64,000 nucleotides of DNA. Origin: an uncultured Actinomycetes bacterium (GTDB lineage: Bacteria > Actinomycetota > Actinomycetes > Nanopelagicales > Nanopelagicaceae). A program made the translations under genes and the position numbers. Under the pieces are notes generated by a model. It worked only from the letters and a program-made list of their open reading frames with translations, was not told the origin of the DNA and ran no database searches. The stretch is taken from contig CAIPAI010000028.1 of assembly GCA_903863015.1 (NCBI GenBank), positions 1 through 64,000 of the forward strand, given 5' to 3'. The stretch's first letter is position 1. Each line of letters opens with the position of its first letter. Of this stretch, positions 59,106 through 64,000 are shown in pieces.

Positions 59106-60226
59106 GACGCAATCGTCTCCTCGGCAATGCCTGGCGAAAGGGTATTTCCCCGACCCCCAGCGCCGGTGACGATAACAGCCCCAGGTGCAATTTCTTTCCT
59201 AAAGTAAATATCTGAGCTCGTCGATTGGCTATAGACACCGTCCCACCGCTTACCTAGAGGTGGGGCTTCACTTCCAAAAATTGAAGTGATAACTGATCTG
59301 AGATGATCATACGGAGCTTCGGAAAGTTCGTGATCGAATGGCTCGTCGTATTCATGCGTATCTCCGATTGTCATAGAGCCATCAGATCGCTGAACTAATA
59401 GCAGTTGCATATATCGCTCGGCCGCAATGCCGCTTTGTCGTGGGAGCGTGTCGATAGAAAGATTCTTAAATGCCGGGTAGTAACGAAGAGAATCACCATC
59501 TGCCAATGAATGGCTTAACTTCTCCTTCATCGGTACCGTTGCAGCCATCTGTAACCGCACCTTACGAACTGCGGCATCACTCATCTCTTCGCTTAAGAAG
59601 CCGCCGTGAGCTGCTCCAGCGCAGAATGCTACATAATCCGTTGAATAATCTTTTCCCGAAGTATCAACCACATGGTTTCCGGTTGAGTCGTGATAGAAAT
59701 CAGTAATCTCACATCCAGGTTTCCATGAGTAGGTTGAGAATGTGCTCAAATAGTTACGCAATCCACCGAGCAATATTGGCGGCTCAACAGCTGCATCTTC
59801 CGTACATTGGAGAGCACCTAAATAGTTGCCGGCCAGCATTGGTTCTAAATCTCTCGTCTCGGCAGCGGTCAGTACTCGAAACCCGCGCAAATGGGCATCA
59901 TCCATATTGGCGGCTTCGTATAGGACGTTCATTTCCGCTTCGTTAGATGCAATAGTGAGTGAGCCATTTGGTCGAAAACCGATTTCCGCTTTTCCGCCGA
60001 TGGCGCCCCAAAGGGCACGTGCACGTAGCGCGAGCCGAAGCTCTGGGCCGACATCTCTTCCGCTCACCCAAACGAGTCCAAAATTTCTGACTGAAGCAGA
60101 AGTTGGTTTTAGATCTCGTTCTAAATGTAGAACTTCAAATCCCGCCTCGCACGCAAGAAGTGCATGCATAGTGCCAATGATTCCGCCGCCAACTACGACT
60201 ACTCGCTCTTTCACATCACTATCCAA
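59093..60226 (-). CDS. FAD-dependent amine oxidoreductase of phosphonate clusters
   Basis: A 377-residue DAO/glycine-oxidase-like flavoprotein. VVVVGGGIIGTMHALLA (8-24) binds FAD; SASVRNFGLVWVSGRDVG (about 43-60) resembles the TIGR03364 group seen beside PhnX-like hydrolases (from memory); VTGAGGRGNTLSPGIAEE closes the fold. It probably oxidises aminoethylphosphonate or an N-methyl form to phosphonoacetaldehyde, making the substrate of the downstream hydrolase. TTG 60226 is the longest start; GTG 60214 is possible. It is the first gene of the operon. Confidence 0.82.
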   Translation of the reverse strand: MDSDVKERVVVVGGGIIGTMHALLACEAGFEVLHLERDLKPTSASVRNFGLVWVSGRDVGPELRLALRARALWGAIGGKAEIGFRPNGSLTIASNEAEMNVLYEAANMDDAHLRGFRVLTAAETRDLEPMLAGNYLGALQCTEDAAVEPPILLGGLRNYLSTFSTYSWKPGCEITDFYHDSTGNHVVDTSGKDYSTDYVAFCAGAAHGGFLSEEMSDAAVRKVRLQMAATVPMKEKLSHSLADGDSLRYYPAFKNLSIDTLPRQSGIAAERYMQLLLVQRSDGSMTIGDTHEYDEPFDHELSEAPYDHLRSVITSIFGSEAPPLGKRWDGVYSQSTSSDIYFRKEIAPGAVIVTGAGGRGNTLSPGIAEETIASWSK

Positions 60227-60429
60227 TCGCAGGTGATCACGTAAGCCTAGAATCAGTTGGTAGATTTCACGTGAATTCTTTAATGTGATCCACCCAAGCC
60301 ACTCTTTGACTTGACGGATACCGTGGCCAGGGTAATCTTCACCTGAATTATTTTTACTGACATTCCTTTTGACCGATGTTCATGCGAACCAATCAGCACC
60401 ACTCAAATGCCAAAGGAGTTCGACCGACG
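60227..60429. promoter_or_regulatory. Divergent control region of the phosphonate operon
   Basis: This 203-base gap separates the FAD oxidase gene from the AIM24-like gene, which are transcribed away from each other. It contains the palindrome TTCACGTGAA (60266-60275), a possible operator about 40 bases upstream of the oxidase start. No clear phosphate-regulon repeat was recognised. Confidence 0.4.
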
Positions 60430-61131
60430 ATGGCTACACCAATACTGCACCCAGATAACGTCAAAGATGGAGCTGGCCCTGGCTTGACATACAGGATTGA
60501 AGGCACTCTTGTCCCGTCGCTTCATATACATTTAGACGGTCAGATGGGCGTTTTCTTCGAGCACCATGTGATTCTGTGGAAGCAACCCTCAATCGATATC
60601 GACGTGATGAAGTTAGGTAAATCGTTTACTCGGGCAATCAGTGGCCTCAACGTATTCATGACTCGTGCCGAAGGAACCGGAGATATCGCATTTTCTAGAG
60701 ATACTCCCGGGCAGGTATTTGCACTACAACTCGCTCCAGGCGAAAAGACTTACGTCCGCGAACACCAATTTTTAGCAGCTACCGAAAATACCGAATATGG
60801 ATTTGAGAGAGTCAAAGGCGTTGCCTCGATGATGGTGGGCAATCAAGGCTTCTTCATTGACCACTTCACCGGAGGTGCAGAAGGGTCAATTGTTTGGTTA
60901 CACGCATACGGAAACGCCTATGACATTGTACTCGCCGATGGGGAAACGATCGATGTAGAGCCAGGTGCATGGATTTATCGTGACCCTACAGTGACTTACG
61001 AGCAGAAGCTCATCGGACTCAAGGCAGGAATCCTCGGCGGAGGCGGGAATCTTATATTCAATCGATTCCGTGGACCCGGCCGCGTTGGTTTACAGTCGGG
61101 CTTTTTTGCCGTGAGTGATGAGAAGAAATAG
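60430..61131 (+). CDS. AIM24-family protein
   Basis: A 233-residue protein of the AIM24/TerD-adjacent beta-barrel family (mitochondrial biogenesis AIM24-like): GQMGVFFEHHVILWKQ, RAEGTGDIAFS, PGQVFAL and a C-terminal LNFRGPGRV-like NRFRGPGRVGLQSG motif. Bacterial function is not established; it may interact with the membrane. ATG 60430 has AAGGAG 11 bases upstream; the 18 codons before it are not family-like. Divergent from the phosphonate operon. Confidence 0.82.
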   Translation: MATPILHPDNVKDGAGPGLTYRIEGTLVPSLHIHLDGQMGVFFEHHVILWKQPSIDIDVMKLGKSFTRAISGLNVFMTRAEGTGDIAFSRDTPGQVFALQLAPGEKTYVREHQFLAATENTEYGFERVKGVASMMVGNQGFFIDHFTGGAEGSIVWLHAYGNAYDIVLADGETIDVEPGAWIYRDPTVTYEQKLIGLKAGILGGGGNLIFNRFRGPGRVGLQSGFFAVSDEKK

Positions 61132-61192
61132 TTTCTGCCGACTCAGAATAAGACCTCAATTGACTTCTACTGTCAGTAGATAAGGATTCAAG

Positions 61193-61744
61193 ATGCCGTT
61201 TGGATTTAGATTCTCTCCGATCAATAGAGCGGGAAACTTCAGCAAAAGGCGGGGTCCACTATCGATAGTGGTTGGCGTGATCTTTATATCTGTGATCGCT
61301 GGGCTCATGCTCTATCGCTTTACCGCATTCGGAAGCCCCTGCTCAGTGCCCGGCCAATCCAATCTTCTTGGTTCCAAGCCTGCTTGCGCGTTAGTTCATG
61401 CCCAAGCATCGATAGATTCAAAGCCAATTACCAGTGAGCAAGGTGACCCTAACTATCCGTTGATCGCCAGTGGAATTCGTTTCAATTACTTAACAATTAC
61501 ACCGCAGGGCGGCTCGTGGTACCGCAAAGATCTGGCAGTGAGCATTACCAACACATCCAAAGAGAGCAAGTGGGTAGGAGTTAACCTCGTCTTCCTCGAC
61601 GCCGCTGGAAAAACAGAGAATAGTTCTCTTAATTGGACTCCCAGCTCCCTAGGAGCAGGGAAAACGCTAGTGCGAGTATTCAGAAATAGTTGGACACCAG
61701 CTGGAAAATTCAGTTACGCGTTTCAGGTGAAGTTCGCTATCTAA
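61193..61744 (+). CDS. Hypothetical single-span membrane-anchored protein
   Basis: A 183-residue protein with a basic N-terminus, one membrane helix (about 23-43) and an extracytoplasmic beta-rich domain (about 90-183) with SITNTSKESKWVGVNLVFLDAAGKT and a FxYAFQVKF ending, reminiscent of FxLYD/DUF4352-type Ig-like domains. Function unknown. ATG 61193 has AAGGA 6 bases upstream. It lies next to the island edge, 25 bases before the tRNA-Thr 3' end. Confidence 0.72.
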   Translation: MPFGFRFSPINRAGNFSKRRGPLSIVVGVIFISVIAGLMLYRFTAFGSPCSVPGQSNLLGSKPACALVHAQASIDSKPITSEQGDPNYPLIASGIRFNYLTITPQGGSWYRKDLAVSITNTSKESKWVGVNLVFLDAAGKTENSSLNWTPSSLGAGKTLVRVFRNSWTPAGKFSYAFQVKFAI

Positions 61745-61769
61745 CTTTTTATCTGTAGCAATCAAAATA

Positions 61770-61844
61770 TGGGGCCGCCTCGGGGATTTGAACCCCGGAC
61801 CTACGCATTACGAGTGCGTTGCTCTACCCCTGAGCTAAGGCGGC
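61770..61844 (-). tRNA. tRNA-Thr(CGT)
   Basis: A complete 75-base cloverleaf including the encoded CCA: 7-bp acceptor (GCCGCCT/AGGCGGC), D arm GCTC...GAGC, anticodon stem ACGCA/TGCGT with loop CTCGTAA (anticodon CGT, T33 and A37), a 5-base variable loop and T stem CGGGG/CCCCG with TTCAAAT. It reads ACG. Its 3' half is duplicated at 49800-49848. Confidence 0.95.
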
Positions 61845-61884
61845 ATGGAGAGGCTTGCCTCTCCGGATTAAAGTTTACTGGAGA

Positions 61885-62535
61885 TTAATCGAGACGAATG
61901 GTGCCGCGTTCGGTGCGCAGATGTACTGCTACCAAACCTGCTTCACCATCGTTATCGGCTGGATCAATCCAAATCACTTCAATGTCATCGAGGGGGTGAT
62001 CATCTGGTTCGCCGAGCCATGCGGAAATGACTGAAGGATCGCCAGCGATTTCCAACTTCTCAATAACTGGGTGTCCGTTTGCACCACTTGAAGGATGATG
62101 CGCTGCATCGGTGATCCATTGCACGAAGAAAGGAAGTTGTGGATCTTCCATCGTGGACTTCACACCGAGTTGCTTCCACTCCAAATCAAAACCATCTGGA
62201 CGACGACGGTGACCCGTAACAGGTTCGCGACCTACACGTGCTTGTACTGAAGAAATATCATCAACAGCAACGACCCAAGTAAGCCAACCGCCACCTTCGC
62301 GAGCGCGCTGCGATACAGCTTGGCCAAATGCCGCGCTGTCGGCAGCAGGGTGATCAAGAGGGCAGACCACTTCGAGGTAAGTACCACCATGAAGCGGAAG
62401 GATGAAGTTACGAGTTCCGAAACGAGGGTGAATTCCACCGTCTTGGAAAGCTGCACCGAGGCTGGAACCGATTCGCTGAACGACGTCGACGAGGTGGTCG
62501 TGATCAGCAACATAAGAGACATGGTCTAAACGCAC
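61885..62535 (-). CDS. Glyoxalase/VOC-like protein
   Basis: A 216-residue protein of the Glyoxalase_3 type, a paired beta-alpha-beta fold. The first half shows LDHVSYVADHDHLVDVVQRI and GTRNFILPLHGGTYLEVVCPLDHPAA; the second half QLPFFVQWI and VIEKLEIAGDPSVISAWLGEP. Histidine and Glu metal ligands are suggested by LDHVSY and YLEVV. Substrate unknown. Possible starts are TTG 62541 or GTG 62535; AGGA about 8 bases before the GTG favours the latter. It lies outside the island. Confidence 0.78.
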   Translation of the reverse strand: MRLDHVSYVADHDHLVDVVQRIGSSLGAAFQDGGIHPRFGTRNFILPLHGGTYLEVVCPLDHPAADSAAFGQAVSQRAREGGGWLTWVVAVDDISSVQARVGREPVTGHRRRPDGFDLEWKQLGVKSTMEDPQLPFFVQWITDAAHHPSSGANGHPVIEKLEIAGDPSVISAWLGEPDDHPLDDIEVIWIDPADNDGEAGLVAVHLRTERGTIRLD

Positions 62536-62607
62536 AACCAAATCCTGCCCTATCTGGAGGGGTGCTGATTACCACGTGTCTGGGCGCCCGTTCGGGGGGA
62601 TGTTCAG

Positions 62608-62621
62608 CCGCCTTTTGGCGG
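62608..62621 (-). terminator. Small hairpin after the TAP-like peptidase gene
   Basis: CCGCC and GGCGG flank a 4-base loop, 6 bases beyond the stop of the peptidase gene. The stem is short and lacks a T run, so termination is only a possibility. Confidence 0.3.
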
Positions 62622-62627
62622 ACTTAC

Positions 62628-64000
62628 CTACGAGCAGACCAACCCGGCTTTAGGGAGGGTTCCAGCCAGGAAATAGGCGTCAATGGCGTTATCCACGCAT
62701 GAACTTCCTCGGGTATAGGCGGTGTGGCCATCCCCGTCGAAGACCAAGAGGTGCCCAGTCTTGAGCTGGCTCGAAAGCCCCTTGGCCCACTGGAGGGGGG
62801 TGGCCGGGTCTCTTGTGGTTCCCACGACCAGAATCGGGGCTGAGCCGATGGCGGTCAGCGGGGTCGGGATGGGCTTAGAAGGCACCGGCCAGTAATTGCA
62901 GGGGAAGGAACTCCAGGCGAGATACCCGCCGAAGGTCGGTGAGGCTTTGGCAAGCGTGACCGCTTCCTTACGCACCTCTTCGATGGTGACGCGTTGATCC
63001 TTATCCATGCAATTTACTGCGTAACCGATTTCGTTGGAATTGATGAGGTACTTACCGTCGGGTCCACGATCAACGTAGTAATCAGCCAAGTTAAGTAGAT
63101 CAGTGCCATCACCTTGCACCGCAGTAGTAAGTGCGGCCGTGAGTGAAGTCCAACCACCATCGCTGTCGTAGAGCGAACTCAAAATTCCCAGAATGACTTC
63201 TGATTGCGTCACTGGTCGCTTTGATTTGCTCGGAAGCGGAGTGGTATCTGAGGTAGCGATCAATTCATCTATAGTGCCGTGCGCTTCGGCGCGTGTGACA
63301 CCGAAGGGGCACTCACCGGTCGATGCACAATCGGCCGCATAAGTATCAAGGTATGAATTAAGTGCACCTTCGAAAGCTTTCGCTTGCTCAATGTTCATCT
63401 CTTGCAGCGAAACTGTGGGATCTACCGCGCCATCGAGCACTAGGCGCCCTACATTCTGCGGGAAGAGGTGCGCATAATTTGCCCCAAGCAGAGTTCCGTA
63501 TGACTTGCCGAGCATGTTGAGTTTCTTATCCCCCAGCACGGCGCGTAACACATCGAGGTCTCGCGCAGCATCGATAGTTCCGATGAATGGCAGCAACGTG
63601 CCAGCACGCTCAACACATCGGCGGGCGAGCAATTTTGCTTGATCTACGAATTCGCGCTCTTGCGCGGGCGTCGTGGGAGAACCATCAACTGCAATAAACT
63701 TATCTGTCTCCGCACCATTCAAACACCAGAGTGGAGTAGATGCGCCCACCCCGCGGGGATCAAAGCCCACAATGTCGAACTTTTTCAACACTGCCGGCGT
63801 CACAATAAATTCTGCACTCTTGGCATACTCAACGCCGGAGCCACCCGGACCGCCCGGATTTACTAAGAGCGATCCCATGCGATGGGCTTTATCAGTTGCC
63901 TTATGACGGACAACTGAGAGTGTGATCGCTTTAGCGCCCGGATTTGCGTAATCAAGTGGTACGCGCACCATGGTGCACTCGAAACCAATGTCGCACTTCT
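62628..64000 (-). CDS. Secreted TAP-family alpha/beta hydrolase peptidase, 5'-truncated
   Basis: About 457 codons are present and the frame stays open to the right edge, so the start and signal peptide lie outside. The visible start region (KCDIGFECTMVRVPLDYANP) matches the usual beginning of mature tripeptidyl aminopeptidase-like proteins of actinobacteria. NPGGPGGSG forms the oxyanion region, DPRGVGASTP follows, the nucleophile is Ser in GKSYGTLLG, and the C-terminal TAP-like domain has VVGTTRDPATPLQWA with the Asp and DGDGHTAY with the His. It releases short peptides from protein N-termini outside the cell. Confidence 0.9.
   Translation of the reverse strand, partial: KCDIGFECTMVRVPLDYANPGAKAITLSVVRHKATDKAHRMGSLLVNPGGPGGSGVEYAKSAEFIVTPAVLKKFDIVGFDPRGVGASTPLWCLNGAETDKFIAVDGSPTTPAQEREFVDQAKLLARRCVERAGTLLPFIGTIDAARDLDVLRAVLGDKKLNMLGKSYGTLLGANYAHLFPQNVGRLVLDGAVDPTVSLQEMNIEQAKAFEGALNSYLDTYAADCASTGECPFGVTRAEAHGTIDELIATSDTTPLPSKSKRPVTQSEVILGILSSLYDSDGGWTSLTAALTTAVQGDGTDLLNLADYYVDRGPDGKYLINSNEIGYAVNCMDKDQRVTIEEVRKEAVTLAKASPTFGGYLAWSSFPCNYWPVPSKPIPTPLTAIGSAPILVVGTTRDPATPLQWAKGLSSQLKTGHLLVFDGDGHTAYTRGSSCVDNAIDAYFLAGTLPKAGLVCS

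Larger units (their letters stand above)
49800..61844. mobile_element. Putative tRNA-Thr-integrated phosphorus island
   Basis: About 12 kb lie between the tRNA-Thr 3' remnant and the intact tRNA-Thr gene. The geometry fits integration into a tRNA 3' end: the tRNA reads leftward, the island starts at its 3' end, and the direct repeat lies at the far side in the same orientation. The cargo is an eight-gene phosphonate/phosphoester operon plus an AIM24-like and a small membrane protein gene. No integrase, transfer or replication gene is visible, so it would be immobile now or mobilised in trans. Confidence 0.55.

Noticed and set aside
60389-60400. GTTC-N4-GAAC element as an SOS box
   Set aside because: The half-sites face the wrong way compared with the GAAC-N4-GTTC actinobacterial box, and no damage gene follows.
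1-64000. CRISPR array or phage structural genes
   Set aside because: No regularly spaced repeats with unique spacers and no phage head, tail or lysis genes were seen.

Overview
The window looks like a piece of a streamlined, aerobic actinobacterial chromosome, possibly a planktonic freshwater lineage such as the acI/Nanopelagicales group. This rests on the actinobacterial gene order folB-folP-folE-ftsH-hpt-tilS-dacB, frequent GTG starts, very short intergenic gaps, 4-base ATGA/GTGA gene overlaps, a roughly half GC base composition judged by eye, and lipoprotein and secreted surface genes of Gram-positive type. The genus is inference.

Region by region. (1) 1-7.3 kb, minus strand: folate and pterin genes, FtsH protease, purine salvage, tRNA-Ile lysidine synthetase, a short DD-carboxypeptidase and an NlpC/P60 wall hydrolase. 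(2) 7.4-11.5 kb, minus: an ABC-2 type exporter pair, a fused ABC exporter and a lipoprotein. (3) 11.6-13.4 kb, plus: a small 'virulence factor'-domain protein, a zinc homocysteine S-methyltransferase and a SpoU-type RNA methylase. (4) 13.4-19.9 kb: cytochrome c oxidase locus. CtaG and a small membrane protein diverge from a tightly overlapping operon of an unusual cupredoxin-like protein, CtaC, CtaD and CtaE. A strong terminator, an unannotated 39-residue membrane ORF and a Sco1-type copper chaperone follow. (5) 19.9-29.3 kb: S9 peptidase, a divergent DapB-like reductase, DEAD-box helicase, amidase, DinB-like protein, PatB/MalY lyase and a secreted repeat protein. (6) 29.4-48.6 kb: a large catabolic region. 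Its core is a ten-gene minus-strand operon (41.3 to 30.6 kb) encoding an M20 hydrolase, a sugar ABC transporter with two permeases, a 2-keto-3-deoxy sugar-acid kinase and aldolase, a lactonase-type amidohydrolase, an aminotransferase and a zinc dehydrogenase. A sigma-70-like promoter and an IclR-type palindrome precede it. An IclR regulator, an SDR dehydrogenase, two FAH-family enzymes and L- and D-lactate dehydrogenases lie next to it. (7) 48.6-49.7 kb: fatty-acid desaturase. (8) 49.8-61.8 kb: a putative island bounded by an intact tRNA-Thr(CGT) gene and a truncated copy of that tRNA's 3' half in the same orientation. It carries a probable phosphonate/organophosphate scavenging operon: FAD amine oxidase, phosphonatase-like HAD hydrolase, ABC transporter, metallophosphoesterase and secreted 5'-nucleotidase. 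(9) 61.9-64 kb: a glyoxalase-like protein and a secreted TAP-family peptidase cut by the window end.

The most notable signals are the tRNA-flanked phosphorus island without a visible integrase; a phosphonate route with an FAD oxidase where a transaminase is usual; the variant Cys-xxx-Cys cupredoxin in the oxidase operon; a 15-bp IclR-like operator at the predicted transcription start of the sugar operon; a recurring leaderless promoter geometry (TANNNT, 6 bases, start codon); and repeated 13-15 bp tandem duplications between genes.
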